This document shows positions 52,347 to 60,525 of a DNA stretch of 64,000 nucleotides, piece after piece. Below the pieces are notes generated by a model, which saw only the letters and a list, made by a program, of their open reading frames with translations, was not told where the DNA came from and searched no databases. A program made the translations under genes and the position numbers. The stretch covers positions 806,001 through 870,000 of the forward strand of contig NZ_FMCX01000001.1 in the NCBI RefSeq assembly GCF_900091555.1, written 5' to 3'. Position 1 is the stretch's first letter; each line of letters starts with the position of its first letter. This stretch comes from Micromonospora mirobrigensis (lineage in GTDB: Bacteria > Actinomycetota > Actinomycetes > Mycobacteriales > Micromonosporaceae).

Positions 52347-52754
52347 ATGCGTACCGCTCGTCAGATCCTCACCGAGTCCGCCGTGATCGCCGTCGTGGGC
52401 GCGTCCCGCGACCCGGGCAAGGCCGCGCACCGGGTGCCGCTGGAGATGCAGCGCCACGGCTGGCGGATCATCCCGGTCAACCCGACGGTCGACGCACTCT
52501 TCGGCGAGCGGGCGTACCCGACGTTGGCGGACATCCCGCACCCGGTGGACCTGGTGGACGTGTTCCGGCCTGCAGCGGACGCCGTCGACGTGGTCCGGCA
52601 GGCGGTGGCGATCGGCGCGCCCGCGGTCTGGCTGCAACTGGGCATCGTCTCGGCCGAGGCGCGGCGGATCGCGGAGGAGGCCGGCATCGACTACGTGGAG
52701 GACCGCTGCCTGATCGTCGAGCGCGCCGCTGGCGGGCTGACCCGGCTCGGCTGA
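52347..52754 (+). CDS. CoA-binding protein (Rossmann-like, YccU family)
   Basis: 135 residues. VIAVVGASRDPGKAAHRVP is the nucleotide-binding loop, followed by GWRIIPVNPTVDALFGERAY, VDLVDVFRPAADAVDVV and a Cys in EDRCLIVE. The family binds CoA in vitro; the reaction, if any, is unknown. Converges with the TetR gene. Confidence 0.9.
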   Translation: MRTARQILTESAVIAVVGASRDPGKAAHRVPLEMQRHGWRIIPVNPTVDALFGERAYPTLADIPHPVDLVDVFRPAADAVDVVRQAVAIGAPAVWLQLGIVSAEARRIAEEAGIDYVEDRCLIVERAAGGLTRLG

Positions 52755-52770
52755 GCCGGCGATCGGGCGG

Positions 52771-53376
52771 TCAGCCGGCCGGGCCGAAGATCAGGTCGAG
52801 CTGGGCGTCGAGCGCGGTGAGCGCGGTCTGCGCCGAGTAGTGCCCACCGAGGACGTAGACGCCGAGCCCCTCCATCGCCGCCAGCAGCCCCGCCGCAGCA
52901 GGCTCCGGCTCCACCCGCCGGTCCGCCGCGCCGGTCACCTGGGCGGACCGGATCTGGTCGGCGACGAACGCCAGCATCGCCGCGGTGTCCTGGTGGAGGG
53001 CGGCGGCGACCGTCGGGCGGACGGCGGTGTAGGCGAGGAACGCCAGGGCGACCCGGCCGTCGGCACTGCGGGCGGGGTCGAGGGGTAGCAGCTCGGCCAG
53101 CATGGTGCGCAGCAGCGTACGCGGGGACGGGTCGTCGCCGAGTGCCGCGACGGCCGCTGCCACCCGGGCCGCGCCGTGCTCGCGGACCACCGAGAGGGCG
53201 AAGACCATCATCTCGTCCTTGGAGCGGAAGTAGTGCTGCACCATGCCTGAGGTGACGCCCGCCTCGGCGGCCACGTGTCGCAGGCTGACCGCTTCCAACC
53301 CGTGCTCCGCCGCCACCCGCATCAGGGCGCCGGCGATCAGATCGCGTCGCTCCCGGTGGTCCACCCGCTTCGGCAT
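52771..53376 (-). CDS. TetR-family transcriptional regulator
   Basis: 201 residues. HTH at about 10-55 (DLIAGALMRVAAEHGLEAVS, LRHVAAEAGVTSGMVQHYFR). The C-terminal domain is typical of BetI/TetR_C_6 type regulators. ATG 53376 has GAGGG just upstream. Divergent from the membrane gene at 53473 with overlapping promoters, so it most likely represses itself and that gene. Confidence 0.9.
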   Translation of the reverse strand: MPKRVDHRERRDLIAGALMRVAAEHGLEAVSLRHVAAEAGVTSGMVQHYFRSKDEMMVFALSVVREHGAARVAAAVAALGDDPSPRTLLRTMLAELLPLDPARSADGRVALAFLAYTAVRPTVAAALHQDTAAMLAFVADQIRSAQVTGAADRRVEPEPAAAGLLAAMEGLGVYVLGGHYSAQTALTALDAQLDLIFGPAG

Positions 53377-53387
53377 GCCCTCGATGT

Positions 53388-53411
53388 TGTCACATTGCAA
53401 CTGTATTGACA
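53388..53411. promoter_or_regulatory. candidate TetR operator overlapping a divergent promoter
   Basis: The inverted repeat TGTCA (53388-53392) and TGACA (53407-53411) covers the -35 of the rightward promoter and the -10 of the leftward one. An ATTGCA/TGCAAT pair flanks the region more widely. Confidence 0.4.
53400..53405 (-). promoter_or_regulatory. -10 box for the TetR gene
   Basis: TACAGT on the minus strand, 23 bases before ATG 53376; overlaps the candidate operator. Confidence 0.4.
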
Positions 53412-53434
53412 CGCAACCTCCGACGTTTTACATT
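53406..53434 (+). promoter_or_regulatory. consensus sigma-70-type promoter
   Basis: TTGACA (53406-53411), 17 bases, TACATT (53429-53434): the best housekeeping-type promoter that I find in the window. Predicted start near 53441, about 30 bases before GTG 53473. Confidence 0.75.
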
Positions 53435-53472
53435 ACGACTGCAATGCAACGGCGATCCGGGCGGGGTGAGCA

Positions 53473-54135
53473 GTGCGGGGACAGGACCGATCCAGGCCGG
53501 CCGGCCTGTGGCGCCGGGCCATGGCGTACGAACTCGGCATGTGGCGCAGCCTCGGCCGCTGGCTGCTCCGCCGGCCCGTCGCCCTGCCCACCGGGGCGGA
53601 GGCATTCGGCTACACGGGCGTGGTGACCCCGATCCTCGGCGTCTTCCTCGCCCTCTCCATCGTCGAGATCCCCGTCCTGGACCTGATCCTCCGGCACACC
53701 GTGCCGTGGGACTGGGTCCGGCGGGCCGCGGTGGCGCTCGGCGTCTGGGGGGTGCTCTGGATGCTCGGCCTGCTCGCCAGCCTGCGGTTGCACCCGCACG
53801 TCATCGGGGATGCCGGTCTGCGGATCCGCAACGGCACCTCGATCGACGTCACGGTGCCCTGGTCGGCCGTCGCCACGGTCAGCGCCCGCTACCGGTCGCT
53901 GCCCTCCAGTCGAGCCGTCCAGATCGAGGAGAACGGCCAGGTGGTCGTCCTGAACCTCGGCGCCGCCAGCCAGACCAGCGTCGACGTGGTGCTGCGCGAG
54001 CCGCTCTCCCTGCCGTTGCCGAAGGGCCCCAGCGGACCGGTGCACGAGGTCCGCCTCTACGCCGACGACCCGGACGCACTGGTGGCCCGGGCCTGCGGGC
54101 AGCTGGCAGTCCGCTCGCCCGGGGCGGAAGGCTAG
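53473..54135 (+). CDS. membrane protein with PH-like domain, divergent from TetR
   Basis: 220 residues. Two or three transmembrane segments at about 45-70 and 78-100, then a soluble domain with GLRIRNGTSIDVTVPWSAVA, RAVQIEENGQVVVLNL and a DDPDALVARACG end, typical of a bacterial PH-like fold. Expressed from the consensus promoter at 53406-53434 and probably repressed by the divergent TetR. No known function. Confidence 0.78.
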   Translation: MRGQDRSRPAGLWRRAMAYELGMWRSLGRWLLRRPVALPTGAEAFGYTGVVTPILGVFLALSIVEIPVLDLILRHTVPWDWVRRAAVALGVWGVLWMLGLLASLRLHPHVIGDAGLRIRNGTSIDVTVPWSAVATVSARYRSLPSSRAVQIEENGQVVVLNLGAASQTSVDVVLREPLSLPLPKGPSGPVHEVRLYADDPDALVARACGQLAVRSPGAEG

Positions 54136-54216
54136 GCGACGGCCGACGCTCAGGCCGGAGACGCGGCGCTGCGGCACCGGAACGAATGGCTGGCCGTCCC
54201 GTCGCACCCTGCGCGC

Positions 54217-54996
54217 ATGCCACTCCCGCGCGCGGTGCGCGTACCCCCGCTCGGCGACGGGCTCTGGCCGCGCCGGCTGCTCTCCCTCGCGGTCGCCGTG
54301 GTGGTGGCCGGGTTGGTCGGCGGCGGGCTGTGGCGGACGCAGCGGTGGGACGCCGGAAATCTTGCCGGGGTGGCCTGGGCACTGACCGGGGTGCAGTGGC
54401 TGGTGGGGCGGTGGCGGCCGGCGGCGCGCGGAGGGCTGGCCTGGACAGCGCGTGTGGTCGGGCGGGACGCGGTCGAGCCGGGACTGGTGGCGCGCCGGTC
54501 GATCGCCGGCTGGGTCGACCTCGTCGTGGACGCACTGTTCGGCGTGACGGCGACGCTGGCCGTGGCCGCCCTGCTGCCCGAGGAGCGGCCGTGGGGCCGG
54601 ATCACCTGGACCGTCGGGTGGGCCGGCATCGCGGTGGCGGTGGGCCGGATCGGCTACGAGGAGGCACGGTTCACCGGCCGGCTCGCGCTCACCGCCGGCG
54701 GCGTCCGGCACGGCCGCCGGGTGTACGACTGGACGAACATCGACCGGGTCAGCCCGCACCGGAGCGACGGCCGGGTGGACGGCGTACGGCTGCGGCCGGT
54801 GCGGTGGACCTCGTTGCAGCAGGCACCGGTGGTGGGGGGCCGGGACACGGCGGTGCCCGAGGACCGGCTGGCCGCGGCGATCGAGTACCTCCGGCACCGC
54901 CCGCAGGCGCTGGCGACCGGCCTGCCGGTCACCCCACCGGAACCGGCCGTACCGACGGCCGAGCGGCTGACGGGCGAGCGGCCGACGGGCGGGTGA
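54217..54996 (+). CDS. membrane protein with PH-like domain
   Basis: 259 residues. Four or five transmembrane segments in the first 150 residues, then TAGGVRHGRRVYDWTNIDRV and VDGVRLRPVRW, the same strand and Trp pattern as in the genes at 51569 and 53473. The C-terminus has a short repeat (ERLTGERPTGG). ATG 54217 has no clear ribosome site; it may be cotranscribed with the gene 81 bp upstream. Function unknown. Confidence 0.72.
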   Translation: MPLPRAVRVPPLGDGLWPRRLLSLAVAVVVAGLVGGGLWRTQRWDAGNLAGVAWALTGVQWLVGRWRPAARGGLAWTARVVGRDAVEPGLVARRSIAGWVDLVVDALFGVTATLAVAALLPEERPWGRITWTVGWAGIAVAVGRIGYEEARFTGRLALTAGGVRHGRRVYDWTNIDRVSPHRSDGRVDGVRLRPVRWTSLQQAPVVGGRDTAVPEDRLAAAIEYLRHRPQALATGLPVTPPEPAVPTAERLTGERPTGG

Positions 54997-55011
54997 GCCG
55001 CGCGCCCGGCT

Positions 55012-55066
55012 GTTAAGAAGGGGCCCCTGCTATACGAAATACGTTAACAGGGGGCCCCTCCTTGCA
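55012..55066. repeat. intergenic repeat element, copy B (two 31-bp-spaced GTTAA..GGGGCCC units)
   Basis: Unit 1 at 55012 (GTTAAGAAGGGGCCCCTGCT) and unit 2 at 55043 (GTTAACAGGGGGCCCCTCCT), again with a period of 31 and again ending three bases before the stop codon of a leftward gene, here the acyl-CoA dehydrogenase. Same orientation as copy A at 16644-16698. Confidence 0.85.
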
Positions 55067-55069
55067 AGC

Positions 55070-56266
55070 TCAGAGCTTGTACTCCTTGAGCAGGCCGCGG
55101 GAGATGATGGTCTTCTGGATCTCCGAGGTGCCCTCGCCGATCAGCAGGAACGGGGCCTCGCGCATCAGCCGCTCGATCTCGTACTCCTTGGAGTAGCCGT
55201 AGCCGCCGTGGATGCGGAACGCCTCCTGGACGACCTCGGCGCAGTACTCGGAGGCGAGCAGCTTGGCCATCCCGGCCTCGACGTCGTTGCGCTGGCCGGC
55301 GTCCTTGAGCCGGGCGGCGTTGACCATGAGCGAGTGCGCCGCCTCGATCTTGGTGCCCATCTCGGCGAGCTTGAAGGCGATGGCCTGGTGCCGGGCGAGC
55401 GGCTGGCCGAAGGTCTTCCGCTGCTGGGCGTACGCGACGGCCAGCTCGAAGGCCCGGATGGAGATGCCGCAGGCGCGGGCGGCCACGTTGACCCGGCCGA
55501 CCTCGATGCCGTCCATCATCTGGTAGAAGCCGCGGCCCACCTTCTCCTCACCGCCGAGCACGGCGGAGGCGGGGACGGTGACGCCGTCGAGGACCATCTC
55601 GGTGGTCTCGACGCCCTTGTAGCCCATCTTGTCGATCTTGCCGGGGATGGTCAGGCCGGGGGCGGTCTCGCCGAAGCCGGGCTCCTTCTCCAGCAGGAAG
55701 GTGCTCATGTTGCCGTAGACCGAGTCGGCGCCGGTGTCGGTCTTGACCAGGGTCGCCACCACCGAGGAGTACGCGCCGTTGGTCAGCCACATCTTCTGGC
55801 CGTTGAGCACGTAGTCGTCGCCCTGCCGGACGGCCTTCGACTTGATCGCCGAGACGTCGGAGCCGCACTCCGGCTCGGACATCGAGAAGGCGCCGCGTAC
55901 CTCGCCGGTGGCCATCTTCGGCAGCAGCCGGGCCTTCTGCTCGGCCGAGCCGTGCTGGGAGATCAGGTACGCCACGATGAAGTGGGTGTTGACGATGCCG
56001 GAGATCGACATCCAGCCGCGGGAGAGCTCCTCGACCACCAGGGCGTAGGTCAGCAGGGACTCGCCCAGGCCGCCGTACTCCTCGTCGATGGTGAGGCCGA
56101 ACAGCCCCATCTCGCGCATCCCGTCGAGGATGTCGGTGGGGTACTCGTCGGCGTGCTCCAGCCGCTGGGCGTGCGGAATGATCTCCTTGTCGGCGAACTC
56201 CCGGACGGTTTCCAGGATCGACCGCTGCACATCGGTCAGGCCGGGCGTCTGGGCGAGTCGGGCCAT
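55070..56266 (-). CDS. acyl-CoA dehydrogenase
   Basis: 398 residues, FAD-dependent. Marks: the FAD and substrate segment AFSMSEPECGSDVSAIKS, KMWLTNGAYSSVVATLV, the Arg motif QQRKTFGQPLARHQAIAFKL and the C-terminal IHGGYGYSKEYEIERLMREA then IGEGTSEIQKTIISRGLL, where Glu in GEGTSE is the probable base. GGAGG lies five bases before the ATG. Substrate unknown. The CitE-like gene at 58570 lies in the same segment, which hints at short branched-chain or ethylmalonyl-CoA chemistry. Confidence 0.94.
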   Translation of the reverse strand: MARLAQTPGLTDVQRSILETVREFADKEIIPHAQRLEHADEYPTDILDGMREMGLFGLTIDEEYGGLGESLLTYALVVEELSRGWMSISGIVNTHFIVAYLISQHGSAEQKARLLPKMATGEVRGAFSMSEPECGSDVSAIKSKAVRQGDDYVLNGQKMWLTNGAYSSVVATLVKTDTGADSVYGNMSTFLLEKEPGFGETAPGLTIPGKIDKMGYKGVETTEMVLDGVTVPASAVLGGEEKVGRGFYQMMDGIEVGRVNVAARACGISIRAFELAVAYAQQRKTFGQPLARHQAIAFKLAEMGTKIEAAHSLMVNAARLKDAGQRNDVEAGMAKLLASEYCAEVVQEAFRIHGGYGYSKEYEIERLMREAPFLLIGEGTSEIQKTIISRGLLKEYKL

Positions 56267-56470
56267 CTCAGCCTCCGGGGGATCGGCGCATTACTCATGG
56301 GTAACTGAACGCTCGGTCAGTATCGGTCCCGCGCCCGGCGAGGCCAAGGTGACCGGTACACACAACCGCTGTGAAAAGGTTCACCGCTGCGGGTAGCGTC
56401 CGGAAGAGAAAGGGGTCCTGACCTGCGGCGTCGCCGTGGGCGGCGGCGCGGCTGAAGGGGTGGACGCAGC

Positions 56471-56974
56471 ATGGGTCAGCCACCGGCACCGGGCGGACCG
56501 GACCAGCCACCCTCCTCCGGGCGGTCCGGCGACGAGCCGCCGTCACCGTACGAGCCGCCGGCGGGCTGGCCGGCGTCCGAGCCCCCGTCGGGCTGGCAGC
56601 AGGGCGAGCCCGGCCGGTACGACCAGCCACCGGTCTGGGGTCCGCCGACCGGCGAGGCGCCGCCGTCGCCGTACGGCCCGCCCGGGTCGCACCCGTCCTA
56701 CGGGCAGCACCCCGGGCAGTGGGGGCCGAGGCCCGGCATGAACGTGCTGGCCGTCCTGTCCCTGGTCTTCGCCTTCGTCTTCTCCCCCGCCGGGATCGTC
56801 CTCGGCCACCTGGCCCGGCGGCAGATCCGGCAGACCGGGGAGGAGGGCGAACAGCTCGCCTTCTGGGGCCTGATCCTCAGCTACGTCTTCACCGCGCTCG
56901 GGCTGCTCGCCTGCTGCGGCTGGATCGCCTTCGCCTTCTGGGCCGGCTCCGGCGACCACGGCACGTACCGCTGA
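56471..56974 (+). CDS. DUF4190 membrane protein with proline-rich head (copy 1)
   Basis: 167 residues. A disordered head (1-90) rich in Pro, Gly, Ser and Tyr with SPYEPPAGWPASEPPSG repeats precedes a two-helix DUF4190 domain (NVLAVLSLVFAFVFSPAGIV, then LGHLARRQIRQTGEEGEQLA and a second helix at 130-152). DUF4190 proteins are common small actinobacterial membrane proteins with no known activity. A related gene lies at 58023. Confidence 0.85.
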   Translation: MGQPPAPGGPDQPPSSGRSGDEPPSPYEPPAGWPASEPPSGWQQGEPGRYDQPPVWGPPTGEAPPSPYGPPGSHPSYGQHPGQWGPRPGMNVLAVLSLVFAFVFSPAGIVLGHLARRQIRQTGEEGEQLAFWGLILSYVFTALGLLACCGWIAFAFWAGSGDHGTYR

Positions 56975-56992
56975 CCCCGGCGCCGGCCGGGG
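56975..56992. terminator. hairpin between convergent genes
   Basis: CCCCGGC (56975-56981) and GCCGGGG (56986-56992), 7 bp with a four-base loop, directly after the DUF4190 stop. Confidence 0.4.
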
Positions 56993-57003
56993 ACGCCGGG
57001 CGG

Positions 57004-57777
57004 TCAGCGGAACTGTGACTCGCCGACGCTCTTCCCGCCGTCGACCACCAGCATCTGCCCGGTGATGTAGGACGCGGCCGGCGAGCAGAGGAAGGCGACG
57101 GCGGCGGCCACCTCGTCCGGCGTACCCGGCCGGCCGACCGGGGTGCCGTGGCCCTGCTTCAACTCGACCAGCGTCGAGGACGCCGTGTGGATGGTGCCCG
57201 GTGCGACCGCGTTCACGGTCACCCCGTCGGCGACCGTCTCCATCGCCAGCGCCCGGGTCAACCCCACCACGCCCGCCTTCGCCGCCGCGTACGCGGCCTC
57301 GGTGGGCAGGGCGTTCACCGCGCCGGCCGTGGCGGCCAGGTTGACGATCCGCCCCCAGCCCCGCTCGGCCATCCCGCCGGTGAAGGCGCGGCTGCACAGG
57401 AAGGCGGTGGTCAGGTTCCGGTCGATCTCACCCCGCCACTCCTCGTAGCTGAGCTGCGTCACCGGGCGGAGCACCTCGGGACTGGCCCGGCTGGCCAGCC
57501 CGGCGTTGTTGACCAGCACCTCGACGTCGCCGAGCTGGTCGGCCACCGCGTCGGCGAGCGCGCCCACCTCCGACTCGTCGGTCAGGTCGGCGACGAAGCC
57601 GGTCACCCCCAGCTCCTCAGCGCGATCGTGGATGCGCCGGGTGGTGGAGACGACCGCCACCCGGGCGCCCAGGTCGGCCAGCCGCCGGGCGGTCGCGTAC
57701 CCGATGCCGTCGGGACTGCCGGCGCCGGTGACCAGGGCCACCCGCCCGTCGAGCCGCATCGTCACCAGGTCGGACAT
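57004..57777 (-). CDS. short-chain dehydrogenase/reductase (SDR)
   Basis: 257 residues. Cofactor loop [14 protein letters not shown] (the Gly pattern is expanded by a Ser-Pro), NNAG motif [12 protein letters not shown], catalytic Ser region [20 protein letters not shown] with Tyr and Lys in YAAAKAG, and the end [17 protein letters not shown], which is typical of FabG-like reductases. Start uncertain: ATG 57777 gives a normal length, ATG 57900 has a better ribosome site (AGGA) but adds 41 disordered residues, and ATG 57759 is possible. Confidence 0.9.
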   Translation of the reverse strand: MSDLVTMRLDGRVALVTGAGSPDGIGYATARRLADLGARVAVVSTTRRIHDRAEELGVTGFVADLTDESEVGALADAVADQLGDVEVLVNNAGLASRASPEVLRPVTQLSYEEWRGEIDRNLTTAFLCSRAFTGGMAERGWGRIVNLAATAGAVNALPTEAAYAAAKAGVVGLTRALAMETVADGVTVNAVAPGTIHTASSTLVELKQGHGTPVGRPGTPDEVAAAVAFLCSPAASYITGQMLVVDGGKSVGESQFR

Positions 57778-58022
57778 CGGCGCGGGCTCGTCGCGTCCCG
57801 CCCCGGCCGGCGTACGGCTGCGCCGGGCCAGGCCCGGGCGGCTGACGTCCCGCCTGGGGCGGCCACCGGACCGGTCCGCGCCGCGCGCGTCATGTGCCAT
57901 GCCGAGATCCTGCCCGTTGGAAGTGCCCCGGGCAACGCGGCACTCGGAAGGGGACGCCCCGGGTGTGCCGGCGATGGCTACCCTGACCGCGCGCACCCCT
58001 ACCCGAAACGGACGAACAACAG

Positions 58023-58517
58023 ATGAGCTATCCCCCGCCCAACGCCGGTTGGCCGGAGCCGGCCGCACCCGGCCCGCACTCCACCCCGCCCGCCGACCCG
58101 ACCCTGCCCATGGGTGGCGGCGCCGTTCCGCTGCCGCCCGCGCCCGGCGACCCGTACGCGGGGGCGAAGTCCACCTACGACCCGTACGGCCAGCCGCCGC
58201 CGGGATATCCGCCGGTTGGCTACCGACCGAGCCCGCCGCAGAACGGGCTGGCCATCGCCTCGATGGTGGTCTCGATCGTCGCCGCGCTCGGGCTCTGCGG
58301 CTACGGCCTCGGCGGCTACCTCGGCATCGTCGGCCTGGCCCTCGGCTACTCGTCGCGCCGGCAGCTCCGGGAGCGGGGCGAGGGCGGCGAGGGCTTCGCG
58401 ACGGCCGGCATCATCATCGGCTGGATCACCACCGCGATCGCCGTGCTGGCCACCATCGCGCTGGTGGTGCTCTTCGTGTGGGCCTCCGGCCAGTCGCCGG
58501 TCACGTCCGGCTCCTGA
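58023..58517 (+). CDS. DUF4190 membrane protein with proline-rich head (copy 2)
   Basis: 164 residues. Head (1-75) rich in Pro, Gly and Tyr ([18 protein letters not shown]), then the DUF4190 pair of helices ([40 protein letters not shown], and [20 protein letters not shown]). It is paralogous to 56471-56974, which lies on the same strand across the SDR gene. Ends before a strong bidirectional hairpin. Confidence 0.86.
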   Translation: MSYPPPNAGWPEPAAPGPHSTPPADPTLPMGGGAVPLPPAPGDPYAGAKSTYDPYGQPPPGYPPVGYRPSPPQNGLAIASMVVSIVAALGLCGYGLGGYLGIVGLALGYSSRRQLRERGEGGEGFATAGIIIGWITTAIAVLATIALVVLFVWASGQSPVTSGS

Positions 58518-58524
58518 CGCGAAC

Positions 58525-58552
58525 GGGCCGTCCCGGTCGCCCGGGACGGCCC
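58525..58552. terminator. bidirectional terminator between DUF4190 and CitE-like genes
   Basis: A perfect 12-bp stem, GGGCCGTCCCGG (58525-58536) with CCGGGACGGCCC (58541-58552), four-base loop, between convergent stops. Confidence 0.8.
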
Positions 58553-58569
58553 ACGTCACGCGTTCCGGG

Positions 58570-59526
58570 TCACCCCTGCGGTGGGGTGAAGGTGGAGGTA
58601 CGGGTCATCCCGGCCGCCCGCCCCTTCGCGGAGATCACCAGGGCCATCTTCCGGGACGCCTCGTCGATCATCTCGTCGCCGAGCATCACCGCGCCGAGCC
58701 GGCCGCCCGCCTCCGAGGTGTAGTGCTCGTACGCGTCGAGGATCAGCTCGGCGTGGTCGTAGTCGGCCTGGTCCGGCGCGTACACCTCGTTCGCCGCGTC
58801 GATCTGGCCCGGGTGCAGCACCCACTTGCCGTCGAAGCCGAGCGCCGCCGAACGCTTCGCCACCTCGCGGAACGCGTCGACGTCGCGGATCTGGAGGAAC
58901 GGGCCGTCGATGGCCTGCTTGTCGTGCATCCGGGCGGCCATCAGGATCCGCATCAGGATGTAGTGGTAGGGGTCGCCCGGGTAGTCCGGGATCAGCGCGC
59001 CGACCACCAGCGACTTCATGTTGATCGAGGCCATGAAGTCGGCCGGGCCGAAGATGATGGTCTCCACCCGGGGCGAGGCGGCGGCGATCGCGTCCACGTT
59101 CACCAGGCCGGCCGCGTTCTCGATCTGCGCCTCGATGCCGATCCGGCCGACCTCCAGGCCCAGGGTCTTCTCGATCTGGGTAAGGGTGAGGTCCAGCCAC
59201 TGCACCTGGCCGGCGTTCTGCACCTTGGGCAGCATGATGCAGTCCAGGTTGGCGCCCGCCCCCTCGACCACCTCGATGACGTCCCGGTAGGTCCAGGCGG
59301 TGGTCAGGTCGTTGACCCGGACCACCCGGGTCTTGCCGGCCCAGTCGCCCTCGTTGAGCGCGGCGACGATGTTCTTGCGGGCGTCCGGCTTGGCCAGCGG
59401 GGCGACCGCGTCCTCCAGGTCGAGGAAGACCTGGTCGGCCGGGAGGCCCTGGGCCTTGCCGAGCATCTTCACGCTGGAACCCGGTACGGCGAGGCAGGAC
59501 CGGCGGGGGCGACCGACAGCGGCCAT
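58570..59526 (-). CDS. HpcH/HpaI aldolase/CitE-family lyase
   Basis: 318 residues. TIM barrel with the marks RRSCLAVPGSSVKMLGKAQG, VFLDLEDAVAPLAKPDAR (metal-binding region), the acidic IGIEAQIENAAGLVNVD and GPADFMASINM. This branch covers malyl-CoA, beta-methylmalyl-CoA and citramalyl-CoA lyases. The catalytic Glu/Asp pair is present. AAGGAG with seven bases to ATG 59526 fixes the start. With the acyl-CoA dehydrogenase at 55070 it hints at short acyl-CoA metabolism. Confidence 0.92.
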   Translation of the reverse strand: MAAVGRPRRSCLAVPGSSVKMLGKAQGLPADQVFLDLEDAVAPLAKPDARKNIVAALNEGDWAGKTRVVRVNDLTTAWTYRDVIEVVEGAGANLDCIMLPKVQNAGQVQWLDLTLTQIEKTLGLEVGRIGIEAQIENAAGLVNVDAIAAASPRVETIIFGPADFMASINMKSLVVGALIPDYPGDPYHYILMRILMAARMHDKQAIDGPFLQIRDVDAFREVAKRSAALGFDGKWVLHPGQIDAANEVYAPDQADYDHAELILDAYEHYTSEAGGRLGAVMLGDEMIDEASRKMALVISAKGRAAGMTRTSTFTPPQG

Positions 59527-59619
59527 GGATGCGCTCCTTCCAGCGTCCGGCGGGCACGCCGACGCCACCTGGCGGAATGTGAGAACTTAACGATCCCAAA
59601 GGGCGTTGTGACGCCACGG

Positions 59620-59625
59620 TAACCT
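59620..59625 (+). promoter_or_regulatory. -10 box for the SDR at 59632
   Basis: TAACCT, six bases, then GTG; leaderless arrangement. Confidence 0.5.
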
Positions 59626-59631
59626 CGTGCC

Positions 59632-60477
59632 GTGACCGGGGTGAATGGACCTGTGGAAGATCTCACTGGGCGGCGGACCGTGGTGGTGACCGGGGCCAGC
59701 TCCGGCATCGGCCTGGCCGCCGCGGAGGCGCTGGCGCGCCGTGGCGACCGGGTGGTGCTGGTCGGCCGGGACCCGGCCCGACTCCAGGCCGCCGGCGACC
59801 GGGTACGCGAGGCCTCCGGCGAGCGCCCCGAGCTGTTCCGGTCGGACTTCGCGGTGCTCGACGACGTACGCCGGCTGGCGGAGAACCTGCGGGCCGCGTA
59901 CGACCGGATCGACGTGCTCGCCAACAACGCCGGCGCGATCGTGCTGGAGCCGATCACCACCGTCGACGGCTTCGAGCTCTCCATCCAGGCCAACCATCTG
60001 GCCCCGTTCCTGCTGAGCAACCTGCTCGCCGACCGGGTGGGCCGGATCGTGGTCACCGCCTCCGGCGCGCACCGCAGCGGTCGGCTCGACCCGGACGACC
60101 TCAACGGCCAGCTGCGCGGCTACCGGCCGATGCGCGCGTACGGCACCAGCAAGCAGGCGAACATCCTGTTCACCGCCGAGGCGGCCCGCCGCTGGCCGCA
60201 GATCCCCGCGTACTGCTTCCACCCGGGGGTGGTGCGGACCCGGTTCGGCGCCGACAGCCGACTGGTCGCCCTCGGCATGCGGCTGCTGCCGTTCCGCAGC
60301 CCGGAGAAGGGCGCCGAGACGCTGGTCTGGCTCGCCGGGCAGGACCCGTCCCGGCTGGTCGACGGCGGCTACTACGCCGACCGGCGGCCGCGCCGGCCAC
60401 TGCGCAAGGCGGCCGACCCGGCGCTGGCGGCGCGGCTCTGGACGGCCAGCGCCAAGGCCGTCGGCATCGACGGCTGA
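59632..60477 (+). CDS. SDR-family oxidoreductase, retinol dehydrogenase-like
   Basis: 281 residues. TVVVTGASSGIGLAAAEALA is the cofactor loop; then DVLANNAGAIVLEP, VVTASGAHRSGRLDPDDLNG with the catalytic Ser and YGTSKQANILFTAEAARRWP with Tyr/Lys. The long C-terminus after TRFG (LLPFRSPEKGAETLVWLAG) is the signature of the light-dependent protochlorophyllide/retinol-like subgroup. Substrate unknown. Divergent from the CitE-like gene. Confidence 0.91.
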   Translation: MTGVNGPVEDLTGRRTVVVTGASSGIGLAAAEALARRGDRVVLVGRDPARLQAAGDRVREASGERPELFRSDFAVLDDVRRLAENLRAAYDRIDVLANNAGAIVLEPITTVDGFELSIQANHLAPFLLSNLLADRVGRIVVTASGAHRSGRLDPDDLNGQLRGYRPMRAYGTSKQANILFTAEAARRWPQIPAYCFHPGVVRTRFGADSRLVALGMRLLPFRSPEKGAETLVWLAGQDPSRLVDGGYYADRRPRRPLRKAADPALAARLWTASAKAVGIDG

Positions 60478-60525
60478 CCATTTCCGGGGCACCGGGGCGG
60501 GCCGGCGCTTGCCATACTTCGCGGC

